Notes: generated by a model from the sequence alone, not told the origin. Numbered from the stretch's first letter, positions 45,895-55,837 are shown. The stretch is DNA of 64,000 nucleotides from Ruegeria arenilitoris (GCF_013032445.1 NZ_WQCA01000010.1:1-64000), one strand, 5' to 3'. Program-made: numbers and translations.

Positions 45895-45910
45895 TTAACA
45901 AAGTGTTAAC
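45895..45910. promoter_or_regulatory. CtrA-type binding site
   Basis: TTAACAAAGTGTTAAC is an exact match to the CtrA full-site consensus TTAA-N7-TTAAC. It lies between the divergent receiver gene (start 45825) and cobC (start 46008), 70 and 98 bp from their start codons. In Rhodobacterales CtrA acts mainly on motility, c-di-GMP and gene-transfer-agent genes. The match is seen; binding and which gene it serves are inferred. Confidence 0.55.
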
Positions 45911-46007
45911 GACATCGGTCGGTAGCTTCGAACGAGTAGATTTGCTTGTGTAAACGGCAAAAATCCGCTTGAAACAGCCCGAAACAAGCGATTCCGGCGA
46001 GAACCCC

Positions 46008-46973
46008 ATGGCAGGCGATAACGATAACTTGAATCCACGCGCCGCGCGTGACCATGGCGGAGGGCTGGACGGGGCCATCGCCAGCTATGGCGGAACCCGC
46101 ACGGAGTGGATGGACCTCTCCACCGGTATCAACCCGCACCCCTATGAGGTCTCAGACCTGACCCAATCGGACTGGGCTGAACTGCCCGATCATGGCGCGT
46201 TCGAGCACCTGGCTGAGGCCGCGCGCCGGTTCTGGTCCGTCCCGGAAGGTGCAGCGATCCTGCCCGCGCCCGGTGCCTCAGCCGTGATCGCGCGCATTCC
46301 CGCGCTGGCAGAACAAGGCCGGGTACAGATCACGACACCCACGTACAACGAACACGCCGCGGCCTTTGCCGCGCAGGGATGGACCGTTCAGCCCAATGGC
46401 CCGGTCGAGGCCCGCGTCATCGTGCACCCGAACAACCCCGACGGTCGGATTTGGACCGAGGCGGACGCGAATGCCCCCCTGACCGTGATTGATGAGAGCT
46501 TTTGTGACGTCAGCCCCGAGGCATCGCTGATCCACCTGGCCGCCCGGCCCGGCGTGATCATGCTGAAGAGCTTCGGAAAATTCTGGGGACTGGCCGGGCT
46601 ACGGCTGGGCTTTGCCATCGGTCAGCTCGACCTGATCGCGCGGCTGAACGACCTGACCGGTCCATGGGCCGTGTCCGGCCCTGCACTGCGGATCGGATCA
46701 CGCGCGCTGCAGGATGTCGAATGGGCCAATGCCACGCGCCAACGGCTGGCCGCCGAGACCGCCCGTCTGGACGAACTCATGACCACTAAGGGCGCAACCC
46801 TCGTGGGCGGCACCACCCTTTTCCGCCTGTATGAAGTTGACAACGCCGCCGACTGGAGGGACCGTCTGGCCCGCGCCCATATCTGGAGCCGCATCTTCCC
46901 CTATTCCAAAACCTACCTGCGACTTGGCCTGCCCCCCGCAGACGGTTGGAGCAGGTTGGAGGCCGCATTGTGA
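46008..46973 (+). CDS. cobC: Threonine-phosphate decarboxylase-like protein (cobalamin synthesis)
   Basis: The 321-residue PLP-dependent protein is related to histidinol-phosphate aminotransferases and matches Cob[17 protein letters not shown] at the start, [42 protein letters not shown] and PLP lysine [15 protein letters not shown]. It should make (R)-1-amino-2-propanol O-2-phosphate for the cobalamin side arm. ATG at 46008 is preferred over a TTG 13 codons upstream. It overlaps cbiB by 4 bp, so the pair is one unit for nucleotide-loop assembly. Confidence 0.9.
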   Translation: MAGDNDNLNPRAARDHGGGLDGAIASYGGTRTEWMDLSTGINPHPYEVSDLTQSDWAELPDHGAFEHLAEAARRFWSVPEGAAILPAPGASAVIARIPALAEQGRVQITTPTYNEHAAAFAAQGWTVQPNGPVEARVIVHPNNPDGRIWTEADANAPLTVIDESFCDVSPEASLIHLAARPGVIMLKSFGKFWGLAGLRLGFAIGQLDLIARLNDLTGPWAVSGPALRIGSRALQDVEWANATRQRLAAETARLDELMTTKGATLVGGTTLFRLYEVDNAADWRDRLARAHIWSRIFPYSKTYLRLGLPPADGWSRLEAAL

Positions 46974-47890
46974 GCACGGCCTTCCTGCTGGTCTGCGCCA
47001 TGTTTCTGGACGCCACCTTGGGTGAGCCGGACTGGTTGTGGTCGCGGGTGAAACACCCGGCGGTGTTGATGGGCAACGTCATCGGCTGGCTGGATAGGCA
47101 CCTGAACCATGAGGCGCAGCGGCAGCTGAAAGGGGTCGCCGTGGTGATCCTGCTGGTTTGCGGCGCGCTGATCATCGGGCAACTGCTGGCCCTGTTGGGA
47201 CCGGTGGTTGAGGTCATCCTCTGCGCCATCCTGCTGGCCCAGAAATCTCTGGTGACTCATGTGCGCGACGTGGGCGACGGGCTGCGCACCTCGCTTGCCG
47301 AAGGGCGCGCTAAGGTCGCCATGATTGTCTCACGCGACACGCGCGACATGTCCGAGGCGCAGGTGGCCCGGTCCGCAATCGAAAGCGCCGCAGAAAACCT
47401 CAGCGACGGGGTCATTGCGCCTGCCTTTTGGTTTCTGGTCGCCGGGTTGCCGGGCTTGCTGATCTACAAGGCGGTCAACACCGCAGACAGCATGATCGGT
47501 TACCGCACCGAAAAATATCGCGACTTCGGCTGGGCCGCCGCCCGTCTGGACGATGTGCTGAACCTGATCCCTGCCCGCCTGACCTGCATAATGATCGTGG
47601 CGTTGTCGGGCCAATGGGCACGCTGGCCCAACATGGTGGCAGATGCGCGCCGCCATATCTCACCCAACGCCGGATGGCCCGAAGCCGCCATGGCCCGCGC
47701 CCTGAACGTCGCCCTTGCCGGCCCGCGCAGCTATGACGGGCAGATCCGCGATCTGGCGTGGGTCAACGGCGATGCTCCGCGCGAAATCGGTGCGCCAGAG
47801 GTTTTCCGCGCATGTGACATGCTGTGGAGGGTCTGGGGGCTTGCGCTTGGCCTCGTGTCAGTGTGGGTTGGGCTCAGCTTTATTCTCTGA
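46970..47890 (+). CDS. cbiB: Adenosylcobinamide-phosphate synthase (CbiB/CobD)
   Basis: The 306-residue membrane protein attaches the aminopropanol arm to adenosylcobyrate. Family blocks: [99 protein letters not shown]. Several transmembrane helices are present. The start is GTG overlapping the cobC stop (GTGA). Named cobD in Pseudomonas-style nomenclature. Adenosylcobalamin for the acyl-CoA mutases is its downstream product. Confidence 0.93.
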   Translation: MSTAFLLVCAMFLDATLGEPDWLWSRVKHPAVLMGNVIGWLDRHLNHEAQRQLKGVAVVILLVCGALIIGQLLALLGPVVEVILCAILLAQKSLVTHVRDVGDGLRTSLAEGRAKVAMIVSRDTRDMSEAQVARSAIESAAENLSDGVIAPAFWFLVAGLPGLLIYKAVNTADSMIGYRTEKYRDFGWAAARLDDVLNLIPARLTCIMIVALSGQWARWPNMVADARRHISPNAGWPEAAMARALNVALAGPRSYDGQIRDLAWVNGDAPREIGAPEVFRACDMLWRVWGLALGLVSVWVGLSFIL

Positions 47891-47900
47891 CGGAGCCTCC

Positions 47901-49064
47901 ATGCGCTTTCTCTCCGGCCTTGTTGCCGCCGCCCTGTTCACCTCGCCCGCACTGGCCCAATGCGGCGGCGGGTTCAATGCCTTCGTCAAAGGGCTAAAGG
48001 CCGAAGCCGTCCAGCAGGGGTTCGACAAATCCACCGTCAACGCGTTTTTCAAAGGCGTGCAGCAGGACGGAGCGGTTCTGAAAGCCGACCGCGCGCAGGG
48101 CGTGTTCCAGAAACCGTTCATCGATTTTTCACGCCATCTGATCTCACAAAACCGCATCGAGCGCGGGCAGGCCATGTCGCGCAAATACGACGCGGTGTTC
48201 GACCGGATCGAGGCCGAATACGGCGTCTCGCGCGGGGTCCTTCTGGCCTTCTGGGCGTTCGAAACCGACTACGGCGCGTTTCAGGGCGATTTCAACACCC
48301 GCAACGCGCTGGTGACCTTGGCGCATGACTGCCGCCGCCCCGAACTGTTCCGCCCGCAGATCTTCGCCGCGATTGAGCTGTACCAACAGGGCGATTTCGA
48401 CCCAGCCCGCACCACCGGTGCCTGGGCCGGAGAGATCGGCATGGTTCAGATGCTGCCACGTGACATTCTGGAAAACGGCGTGGACGGGGACGGCGATGGT
48501 AAGGTCTCGTTGAAAACCTCGGCGCCGGATGCGCTGATGTCGGGCGCCAAAATGCTGTCGCATCTGGGCTGGCAGCCCGGTCAGCCCTGGCTGCAAGAGG
48601 TCACCGTACCCGCGCAAATGGACTGGTCGCTGTCCGGCCCCGGCAAACCGCGCCCGGTGTCCGAATGGCAGGCCATGGGCGTGCAAGCCCGCAGCGGGTC
48701 GCTGGCTAGCCTGCCCGCCTCGCTGATCCTGCCGCAGGGGCACAACGGGCCTGCCTTTCTGGCCTATCCGAATTTCGACGTCTATTTCGAATGGAACCAG
48801 AGCTTTGTCTACGTCCTGACCGCCGCATATTTCGGCACACGGCTGGAGGGCGCGCAGATCTATGATGCGGGCAACCCGGCGCAGGGACTGTCGGGCGGGC
48901 AGATGAAGCAGCTCCAGACCAAACTGCAAGCACGCGGGCATGACGTGGGCAAGATCGACGGCATACTTGGGGCTGGGACGCGCGCGGCAGTTCAGGCGGA
49001 ACAGGTGCGGTTGGGGCTTCCTGCAGATGCGTGGCCGACGGTGGAGTTGTTGGAGCGGTTGTGA
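47901..49064 (+). CDS. Lytic murein transglycosylase (MltB family) with peptidoglycan-binding domain
   Basis: The 387-residue protein has a signal peptide (cleaved after SPALA), an SLT_2/MltB catalytic domain with the catalytic Glu in AFWAFETDYGAFQG, NTRNALVTLAHDCRR, TGAWAGEIGMVQMLPRDIL, and a C-terminal PGB_1 domain (LQTKLQARGHDVGKIDGILGAGTRAAVQAEQ). It cleaves peptidoglycan strands with 1,6-anhydro ends in the periplasm. CGGAG supports the ATG. No membrane anchor cysteine of a lipoprotein is visible, so it is probably soluble. It begins 10 bp after cbiB, though function is unrelated. Confidence 0.9.
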   Translation: MRFLSGLVAAALFTSPALAQCGGGFNAFVKGLKAEAVQQGFDKSTVNAFFKGVQQDGAVLKADRAQGVFQKPFIDFSRHLISQNRIERGQAMSRKYDAVFDRIEAEYGVSRGVLLAFWAFETDYGAFQGDFNTRNALVTLAHDCRRPELFRPQIFAAIELYQQGDFDPARTTGAWAGEIGMVQMLPRDILENGVDGDGDGKVSLKTSAPDALMSGAKMLSHLGWQPGQPWLQEVTVPAQMDWSLSGPGKPRPVSEWQAMGVQARSGSLASLPASLILPQGHNGPAFLAYPNFDVYFEWNQSFVYVLTAAYFGTRLEGAQIYDAGNPAQGLSGGQMKQLQTKLQARGHDVGKIDGILGAGTRAAVQAEQVRLGLPADAWPTVELLERL

Positions 49065-49158
49065 TGCAATGTCGGTTTTGAGCCCAATGTGACCGAACTA
49101 CAAAACTGTGCTATGAATTTATCTTTTGGGTTCAAGACCTAGTCGGGGAGCGTTCGTA

Positions 49159-49971
49159 ATGTCATCCAAAGACAAGAATTTCACCGGGTCGATCCCTGAT
49201 GTTTACGACGAATATCTCGTTCCACTGATTTTTGAACCATATGCCGCCGACATCGCGAAGAGGGTTGCAAAAACGAACCCGAAGGATGTTCTCGAAACTG
49301 CTGCTGGTAGCGGTGTCGTCACTCGCGCCTTGGCACCGTTGCTGAATGAATCCACCCGCTATGTTGTCACTGATCTCAACCAACCGATGTTGGACAGAGC
49401 GGCGAACCAGCAGCCGCATTCAAATCAAATTGAGTGGCAGCAAGCTGACGCACTGCAGCTACCTTTTGAGGCGGGTTCATTCGACGTCGTTTGTTGCCAA
49501 TTTGGCGTGATGTTTTTCCCTGACAAGATAGCAGGTTATCGAGAGGCTCTACGCGTCTTGAAGGAAGATGGTTACTTTATTTTCAACGTGTGGGATCGGA
49601 TAGAGCAGAATGAATTTGCTCAAAGCGTAACGGCGACCGCGTCACGGTTTTTTCCTGATGATCCGCCTGTGTTTTTGGCAAGAACACCTCACGGGCACGG
49701 GAACATTACCGCCATTGTCAACGACCTTGGCGAAGCAGGATTTAGCCATGTGGATACATTCACTATTTCTGAACGGAGTCGTGCAAGTAGCTCGATGGTT
49801 CCTGCGTTGGCCTATTGCCAAGGAACTCCGCTCAGGAACGAGTTGGAAGAACGTGCGGCAGGGTTGCTAGATGAAATCACTGAAGCGGCGGCGGCTGAGA
49901 TTGAGAAGTCTTTTGGCGTCGGCTCGATATCTGGCCGTATTCAAGGGCACGTTTTCGTCGCAAAGGCATAA
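49159..49971 (+). CDS. SAM-dependent methyltransferase of lower GC content
   Basis: The 270-residue protein has the methyltransferase-11 core: VLETAAGSGVVTRALAPLL as motif I, VVTDLNQPMLDRAA, QQADALQLPFEAGSFDVVCCQFGVMFFPDK and REALRVLKEDGYFIFNVW. The substrate is unknown. Codon use is clearly more AT-rich at third positions than in the flanking genes, which hints at transfer or low expression. GGGGAG precedes the ATG. It stands alone with 94 bp before it and 67 bp after it. Confidence 0.8.
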   Translation: MSSKDKNFTGSIPDVYDEYLVPLIFEPYAADIAKRVAKTNPKDVLETAAGSGVVTRALAPLLNESTRYVVTDLNQPMLDRAANQQPHSNQIEWQQADALQLPFEAGSFDVVCCQFGVMFFPDKIAGYREALRVLKEDGYFIFNVWDRIEQNEFAQSVTATASRFFPDDPPVFLARTPHGHGNITAIVNDLGEAGFSHVDTFTISERSRASSSMVPALAYCQGTPLRNELEERAAGLLDEITEAAAAEIEKSFGVGSISGRIQGHVFVAKA

Positions 49972-50038
49972 CAATATCAATGTCCGCTTTGTCCGCACAG
50001 CGGCCATTGGATGACACGAATAGCGGCGCACTTTCACT

Positions 50039-50389
50039 TCACTCCGGCCTGACTGGATAGCGATCCCCCTTCTCATCAATCAGGATCAACCTTTCCCCAC
50101 TGTGCACATACAAATCACACCGGCTGAACCCGTTGCGATAGGCGATGCAGACGCTGCCATCCTCAGCGATCGAGTAGGTGCCAAAGGCCGCGTCTCCGCT
50201 GGCGTAGGTATAGGAATAAGCGCCTCCAGCCGAGAAAGCGGCCTGGCCGTCATCGTAGAAGGTGAAGGTCTGGCCCGCCAGAGCGTTCAGTTCCTCGGGG
50301 GACAGTGGCACATCTCCGGGTTTGGTAGGCCACTCGGCGGCGATGGCTGGGCTTGCGGTCAGCAGGGCGAAGATCAGATATCGGGTCAT
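50039..50389 (-). CDS. Small secreted protein of unknown function
   Basis: The 116-residue protein has a signal peptide (MTRYLIFALLTASPAIAA, cut after IAA) and a mature part with TFTFYDDGQAAFSAGGAYSYTYASGDAAFGTYSI, which looks like a small beta-sandwich. The pair of cysteines near CIAYRNGFSRCDLYV could form a disulfide. No family is recognised. It is transcribed from just downstream of smc. Confidence 0.6.
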   Translation of the reverse strand: MTRYLIFALLTASPAIAAEWPTKPGDVPLSPEELNALAGQTFTFYDDGQAAFSAGGAYSYTYASGDAAFGTYSIAEDGSVCIAYRNGFSRCDLYVHSGERLILIDEKGDRYPVRPE

Positions 50390-50443
50390 GCGGCCAGCTT
50401 ACCCTGTGGGGTCGCCAGAGGGTGATAACGTTGCAGTGAGCGG

Positions 50444-53400
50444 TCAGGCGACCATCTGCTCGGCCTTTTTCAGGTCGACCGAGACCAGTTGACTGACGCC
50501 TTGTTCCTGCATGGTCACGCCGAACAGCCGGTCCATCCGCGCCATGGTCACCGCATGGTGCGTGATGATCAGGAACCGCGTGTCGGTCTGGCGGCACATC
50601 TCGTCCAGCAGGTCGCAGAAGCGGGTCACGTTGGCGTCGTCCAGCGGCGCGTCGACCTCGTCCAGCACACAGATCGGGGCCGGATTAGCGAGGAAGACGC
50701 CAAAGATCAGCGCTGTGGCAGTCAGGGTTTGCTCCCCACCCGACAACAGACTGAGGGTCGAGAGTTTTTTGCCCGGCGGTTGGCACATGATTTCAAGCCC
50801 GGCGTCCAGCGGATCATCACTTTCTACCATGACCAGATTGGCCTCGCCGCCACCAAACAGGTGCTTAAACAGCATGGCGAAGTTCGAGTTCACCTGTTCG
50901 AACGCGGTCAGCAGACGCTCGCGCCCTTCACGGTTGAGGCTGGCGATGCCGCTGCGCAGGGCTTTGATCGCCTCTTCCAGATCAGCCTTTTCAGAGTTCA
51001 ACGTGTCAAACTCTTCCTGAACTTCTTTGCTGTCCTCTTCAGCCCGCAGGTTCACTGCACCCATCGCATCGCGCTGACGTTTGTGGCGATTGACTTCAGC
51101 CTCCAACGCATCCGCAGCGGGCATCTGATCCGGGTTCACATCCAGCTGGTTCAGCAATTGGTTCGGCGTCAGTTGCTGATCCTCGGCGATGCGCTCGGCC
51201 GCAGCGGTGACACTTTCTTTGGCCGCATCACACCGCGCCTCAGCCGCAGCCCGGGACTCGCGCGCTTCCGAGGCCAGACGTTCCGCATCCCGCTCGGCCA
51301 GAACGACCTCGCGCTGTTGGATTTCGGCCTCGGCCAGTTTGTCGGCTGCCTCGGTCCGGCGGGCTTCGGCGGCTTCAATCAGCTCGTTCAACTCTTCCCG
51401 CGCCTCGGCAATCTCGGCAGGGGCAGCCATGGCCTCGGACAGCTCTTCTTCCGAGCTTTCCTTGCGTTCCGCCAATTCGGAAATCCGTTTCTCAGCCGTT
51501 TCCAGACGGTGCTTCCAGCCGCTGAGGTCTTTGGTCACCTCTTGCGTGCGGCGGGTCCGCGCCTCGCCTTCGCGGCGCAGCTCGTCATGGGTCGAGCGGT
51601 GGGTCAGCATGGTGATCCGCGCCGCCTCAACCGTCTGTTTGATGTCTTCAACCTGTGCACGGGCGCTGTCGAGGTCGCCCAGCCCGGCCAGCGCTCCTTC
51701 GGCCTCACGCAGTTGCGCACGGGCAGACATAGCGTCTTCCTTGTGGCGGTCGACGGCAAGGGTCAGGGTTTCCAGCTTGCCTTGCGCCAGATTTCGGTCC
51801 GCCTCGGCCCGGCTGAGCTGACGCGCGGTTTCGGCCATGCGCTGATCAGCAGCACGGCGAGCCTCACGCGCGCGGCGGTCGGCTTCGGTCACGTCCGCCA
51901 GTTGCTGCGACAGTGCTTCGTGCGCCGCGCGGGCACCATCGGCCTGCGCCTCTGTCCGCGCCAGTTCCTGTTTCAGCGCTTCCAGCTTGTTGAGCTGCTC
52001 CAGACGCAAAGCCGCCGCACTGGGCGCATCCTCGGCCCAGGCGCGAAACCCGTCCCAACGCCATAGATCACCTGAGCGCGATACCAGCCGCTGGCCAGGC
52101 TTCAACGACGCCTGCAAACGTCCGCCCTGATCCGCGTCCACCAGACCGATCTGCGCAATACGGCGACTGAGCCGGTCTGGCCCTGAAACATGCAAGGCCA
52201 GCGGTTCGGCACCGTCCGGCAACGGCTGATCGGCGTCGTAACCCGCAACCTGCACCCAGCCCGAGGGCCCATCCCCTTCGACCAGTGGCGCACGCAGATC
52301 GTCGGCCAGAGCCGCCCCAAGTGCCTTTTCATAGCCCGGAGCCACGCGCAGCAGGTCCAGCACCTGCCCGCCTTCAGCGGTATCACGTTCAACCAGCTTG
52401 GACAGAGCCGTCGTTTCGGCCCGGATCGCACCCAGTTCACCCTCGGCTTCGGATCGCTGTGCGCGGGCTTCGGCCTCACGCGCCTGCGTGTCGTTGCGCA
52501 ACTCATCAGCAGCGGCCAGCGCTTCTTCGGCTGCTTCGGCAGCTTCACGCGCCTCTTCCTCATCCTCTTGTGCCGTCTCGAATGCTTCACCGGCAAGGGT
52601 CAGCGCCTCGCGCGCCTCGTCCACGGCTCCACGCGCTTTTTCCTCTTCGCCCTCGGATCGCGCCAACGTCTTGCGGCTGTCTTCGACCAGACGTTGCGCC
52701 GACTGGTGACGGGCAACCAGACGCGCCATATCCTCGGTTTGCTGCGAGAGATGATCTTCACGGTCCTGAAGCACCGCAGCTGCTTCGCGGGCAATCTCGG
52801 CAGCCTCAGCGACCTTGTCGTCATGCCCTTCGGCGGCCTTTGCCAGCTCGCGCGCCTCCCACTCCAAACGCTCGATCATCTGGCCCGCGTCACGGTTAAG
52901 ACCGGTCTCGCGTTCGATGTCGTTGCCCAGTTGCTGAATCCGGTTGGTCAGCGTTTCAATGGTCTGGCGGGCGCGGGTTTCCTGATCCGACAGTTGGTCG
53001 CGTTGCACCTGCTGGCGTTGAAGGACGGCAGCCGCAATGGCCTCTTCTTCGCGCAGCGGTGGCAGCGTCTCTTCGATCTCGGCCCGCTTGGTGGCTGCAG
53101 CACGGGCTTCTGCCTCGGCGCGGGACGCTTCGGTGATGCGCTCACGCAGTTTTTCTTCAGCCTGCTGGCGGGCCATATCAGCCTCTTTCCAACGACGATA
53201 GAGCAACATCCCTTCGGCCTGCCGCAATTGTTCACCAATCTCGCGGTAGCGCGCGGCCTGCCGGGCCTGACGCGCCAGCTGCGCCAGTTGCCCGCCCAAC
53301 TGTTCCAAAACGTCATCCACACGGGTCAGGTTGGACTCGGTGCCCTTCAGCTTTAGCTCGGCTTCGTGACGGCGCTGATAAAGGCCCGAAATCCCGGCGG

Positions 53401-53899
53401 CCTCTTCCAGAATACGGCGACGGGCGCGGGGTTTGGCGTTGATCAACTCGGCAATGCGGTTCTGCCCCACCAGCGCGGGCGAATGCGCACCAGTGGATGC
53501 ATCCGCGAATAGCATCTGCACATCGCGCGCCCGCACGTCCTTGCCGTTGGTCTTATAAGCACTGCCCACATCACGCGTGATACGCCGCACGATTTCTAGC
53601 TGATCCGAGTCATTGAACCCCGAAGGCGCCAGCCGTTCCGAATTGTCCATGGTCAGGACCACTTCGGCAAAATTGCGGGCAGGACGCGTGGCGGCGCCGG
53701 CAAAAATCACATCTTCCATCGCGCCGCCACGCATAGACTTGGGGCGGTTTTCGCCCATCACCCAGCGCAAGGCTTCCAGAAGGTTGGACTTGCCGCAGCC
53801 ATTCGGCCCCACCACACCGGTCAACCCATCCGCGATGATCAGATCGGTCGGATCGACAAAGCTTTTGAAGCCGGTGAGTTTGAGTTTGCTGAAGCGCAA
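50444..53899 (-). CDS. smc: Chromosome segregation protein SMC
   Basis: The 1151-residue protein is the bacterial condensin SMC. Walker A VVGPNGCGKSN near residue 35, then long coiled coils to about residue 520, a hinge domain at roughly 520-640, a second coiled coil, and the C-terminal ABC signature LLSGGEQTLTATAL with Walker B CVLDEVDAPLDDAN. It forms the SMC-ScpAB ring that organises the chromosome. No ATG fits the N-terminus; I use the TTG giving MRFSKLKLTG, a TTG two codons upstream being an alternative. scpA and scpB are not in the window. Confidence 0.95.
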   Translation of the reverse strand: MRFSKLKLTGFKSFVDPTDLIIADGLTGVVGPNGCGKSNLLEALRWVMGENRPKSMRGGAMEDVIFAGAATRPARNFAEVVLTMDNSERLAPSGFNDSDQLEIVRRITRDVGSAYKTNGKDVRARDVQMLFADASTGAHSPALVGQNRIAELINAKPRARRRILEEAAGISGLYQRRHEAELKLKGTESNLTRVDDVLEQLGGQLAQLARQARQAARYREIGEQLRQAEGMLLYRRWKEADMARQQAEEKLRERITEASRAEAEARAAATKRAEIEETLPPLREEEAIAAAVLQRQQVQRDQLSDQETRARQTIETLTNRIQQLGNDIERETGLNRDAGQMIERLEWEARELAKAAEGHDDKVAEAAEIAREAAAVLQDREDHLSQQTEDMARLVARHQSAQRLVEDSRKTLARSEGEEEKARGAVDEAREALTLAGEAFETAQEDEEEAREAAEAAEEALAAADELRNDTQAREAEARAQRSEAEGELGAIRAETTALSKLVERDTAEGGQVLDLLRVAPGYEKALGAALADDLRAPLVEGDGPSGWVQVAGYDADQPLPDGAEPLALHVSGPDRLSRRIAQIGLVDADQGGRLQASLKPGQRLVSRSGDLWRWDGFRAWAEDAPSAAALRLEQLNKLEALKQELARTEAQADGARAAHEALSQQLADVTEADRRAREARRAADQRMAETARQLSRAEADRNLAQGKLETLTLAVDRHKEDAMSARAQLREAEGALAGLGDLDSARAQVEDIKQTVEAARITMLTHRSTHDELRREGEARTRRTQEVTKDLSGWKHRLETAEKRISELAERKESSEEELSEAMAAPAEIAEAREELNELIEAAEARRTEAADKLAEAEIQQREVVLAERDAERLASEARESRAAAEARCDAAKESVTAAAERIAEDQQLTPNQLLNQLDVNPDQMPAADALEAEVNRHKRQRDAMGAVNLRAEEDSKEVQEEFDTLNSEKADLEEAIKALRSGIASLNREGRERLLTAFEQVNSNFAMLFKHLFGGGEANLVMVESDDPLDAGLEIMCQPPGKKLSTLSLLSGGEQTLTATALIFGVFLANPAPICVLDEVDAPLDDANVTRFCDLLDEMCRQTDTRFLIITHHAVTMARMDRLFGVTMQEQGVSQLVSVDLKKAEQMVA

Positions 53900-54038
53900 A
53901 GGCAATAAGTCCCGTGATTCCTATATCTGGAAGTCTGCGCAACGGATTGGGGTCGAGTCAACGGAGTTGCGCAGGATATGGGATATCAACCCGACTTATC
54001 CACAACATCTTGCCGAAATGCGCAGAAATACGCGTATC

Positions 54039-54446
54039 TCAGTAGGGCGTGCACTCAAAAACCTGATAGCCGTTCCCGTTGCCGATGTTCTTATAGATGC
54101 CGTAGTCGATGCATTCGTAGTTTGGGGTCGATACCGAGGTCAGCAGCAACCGTTCCCCGGCCTCGCGGTCACAACCCAGCACACCCACGGTCACCGCCGC
54201 ATCGCCCAGCACATCCAGAATCGGACAGCCCGAGACCTGCGCCATCGCCAGCCCGGCACGGTCGCGGATCGGACCTAGACGCAGGGCGTATTGAGTGTTG
54301 ACCCGCACCGCCTCGGCCAGCTCCCCACGCACGCGCACGTCAAAGACGCTGCCATTCACCGAGATACGGGTGGCAGGCACATCGCGAAAGTATGGCGTGC
54401 CGGCCGAACAGGCGGCCAGCACCGTGAAGGACAGATACCGGATCAT
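54039..54446 (-). CDS. Small lipoprotein of unknown function
   Basis: The 135-residue protein starts MIRYLSFTVLAACSAGTPYF with lipobox LAAC, so lipidation at Cys13 is likely. The mature part has the short repeated charged strands ISVNGSVFDVRVRGELAEAVRVN and three or four cysteines (SGCPILD, LGCDRE, ECIDYG, ECTPY), perhaps disulfides. No family recognised. It shares no clear similarity with the secreted protein downstream of smc beyond size and export. Confidence 0.6.
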   Translation of the reverse strand: MIRYLSFTVLAACSAGTPYFRDVPATRISVNGSVFDVRVRGELAEAVRVNTQYALRLGPIRDRAGLAMAQVSGCPILDVLGDAAVTVGVLGCDREAGERLLLTSVSTPNYECIDYGIYKNIGNGNGYQVFECTPY

Positions 54447-54490
54447 GCACCCATACCTGCCGCAATATGGTTAACAGAACCTTTCCCGGA

Positions 54491-55690
54491 TCAGGCGCGC
54501 AGAACGTTCCCCAGCCGACAGATACCCTCGCGGATCGTATCCTCATCCGAGTTCGAGAAACTCAGCCGAATCGTGTTGGCGCCGGACCCGTCCGGAAAGA
54601 AGGCCTGACCGGGGACAAAGGCCACCTTGACCGTCTCAAGCGCCCGCGCCAGCAGGTCGGCCCCGACAGTGCCCTTCGGCAGCGTCACCCAGATGAACAT
54701 GCCGCCCTCGGGCTTGGTCCACTCAACCCCGTCCGGCATGTGCTGTTGCAACGCATCCAGCATTGCGTCGCGGCGCGCGCCATAGACGCGGCCGAGCATC
54801 GGGATATGCGTGTCAAAGCTCGCCCGTGCCACATCGTTGATGGCCATCTGATTGATCGTTGCCGAATGCAGATCCGCGGCCTGTTTCATCAGCACCAGCT
54901 GCGAGATCACCGGTTTGGCCGCCACGACCCACCCGACACGCAATCCCGGAGACAAGGTCTTCGAAAAACTACCGCAATAGATCGTCCGGCAGTTTTCAAT
55001 CGACCCCTTGCGCGCCAATTCCAACGCCAGAACCGGGGGGATCGCCTCTCCGTCATAACGCAGGGCTTGATAGGCACCGTCTTCGATGATGGCGCAGTTC
55101 AAGTATTCGGCCAGCTCCAGAAGGTTTTCACGCCCCCGCAGGTCCACGGTCTCTCCGGTCGGGTTGGCGAAGTCCGGCGAGAGATAGGCAAACTTCACCG
55201 CCCCCTCACCCGCTGCCGCCTTGTATTCAGCAGTGCCGCGGTTGCCGTTGATGCTGAGTCGATCAAAACGCGGCTCATAGGCGTTGAACGCCGCCAATGC
55301 GCCCAGATAGGTGGGCCAGCCAACCAGCGCGGTATCACCCGGCGACAGGTAAAGCTTGCCCAGATAGTCCAGTGCCTGTTGCGAGCCGGAGGTTATCAGG
55401 ATGTTGTCCAGCCCACAGTCGATACCGATCTGACGCATGTGATCAACCAGCCATTCACGTAGCGGTACATAACCTTCGCTGACGGAATATTGCAGCGCCT
55501 GCGCCTGACTCCCTGATCCCAACGCATTCTGGAACGCCATTGCAAAGCCATCCGCCGGGAACAGCGCTGGATCTGGAATGCCACCGGCAAAAGAAATGAT
55601 CCCCGGCTGATCCAGCAGTTTGAGCAATTCGCGAATCTCGGACGCCTTCATCCGGGACGCCCGCGTGGCAAACAGGTCTTTCGTCGACAT
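54491..55690 (-). CDS. PLP-dependent aminotransferase (class I/II, 2-aminoadipate/MocR-like)
   Basis: The 399-residue enzyme is a fold-type I aminotransferase: ISFAGGIPDPALFPADGF, ITSGSQQALDYLGKLYLSPGDTALVGWPTYLGALAAF, AYLSPDFANPTGETV, IIEDGAYQALRYDG and PLP lysine in GSFSKTLSPGLRVGW. The family includes 2-aminoadipate transaminase and related valine/aromatic aminotransferases without the MocR HTH. The substrate is not determinable. It is divergent from the FadR-type regulator, which is a likely controller. Confidence 0.88.
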   Translation of the reverse strand: MSTKDLFATRASRMKASEIRELLKLLDQPGIISFAGGIPDPALFPADGFAMAFQNALGSGSQAQALQYSVSEGYVPLREWLVDHMRQIGIDCGLDNILITSGSQQALDYLGKLYLSPGDTALVGWPTYLGALAAFNAYEPRFDRLSINGNRGTAEYKAAAGEGAVKFAYLSPDFANPTGETVDLRGRENLLELAEYLNCAIIEDGAYQALRYDGEAIPPVLALELARKGSIENCRTIYCGSFSKTLSPGLRVGWVVAAKPVISQLVLMKQAADLHSATINQMAINDVARASFDTHIPMLGRVYGARRDAMLDALQQHMPDGVEWTKPEGGMFIWVTLPKGTVGADLLARALETVKVAFVPGQAFFPDGSGANTIRLSFSNSDEDTIREGICRLGNVLRA

Positions 55691-55802
55691 GGGTCTCCTC
55701 CTTTATTCCGGGCAGACTAGGCGTCACGCCATTAATGTCAATAATTCTGACCTATTGTTGCAAAACAGGTGATCCGGTGTTCTTGAACCAACACCGAATA
55801 CG

Positions 55803-55821
55803 TGGTCATATGATTTGACCA
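55803..55821. promoter_or_regulatory. FadR/PdhR-type operator
   Basis: TGGTCA and TGACCA flank a 7-bp spacer (perfect 6-bp arms), 16 bp before the regulator's ATG and between the divergent aminotransferase and regulator genes. The core TGGT...ACCA is the known half-site type of FadR-subfamily GntR proteins. Autoregulation, with possible control of the aminotransferase, is inferred. Confidence 0.5.
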
Positions 55822-55837
55822 ATTTCCGGAACGCCCC

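Noticed and set aside
45826..46007. Cobalamin riboswitch upstream of cobC
   Set aside because: The gap is too short and lacks a visible B12-box core or the helical framework; a CtrA-type site is the only clear element.
50489..53356. Two long plus-strand ORFs (525 and 388 codons) opposite smc
   Set aside because: Antisense shadows of the SMC coiled-coil; no recognisable domain and biased low-complexity composition.
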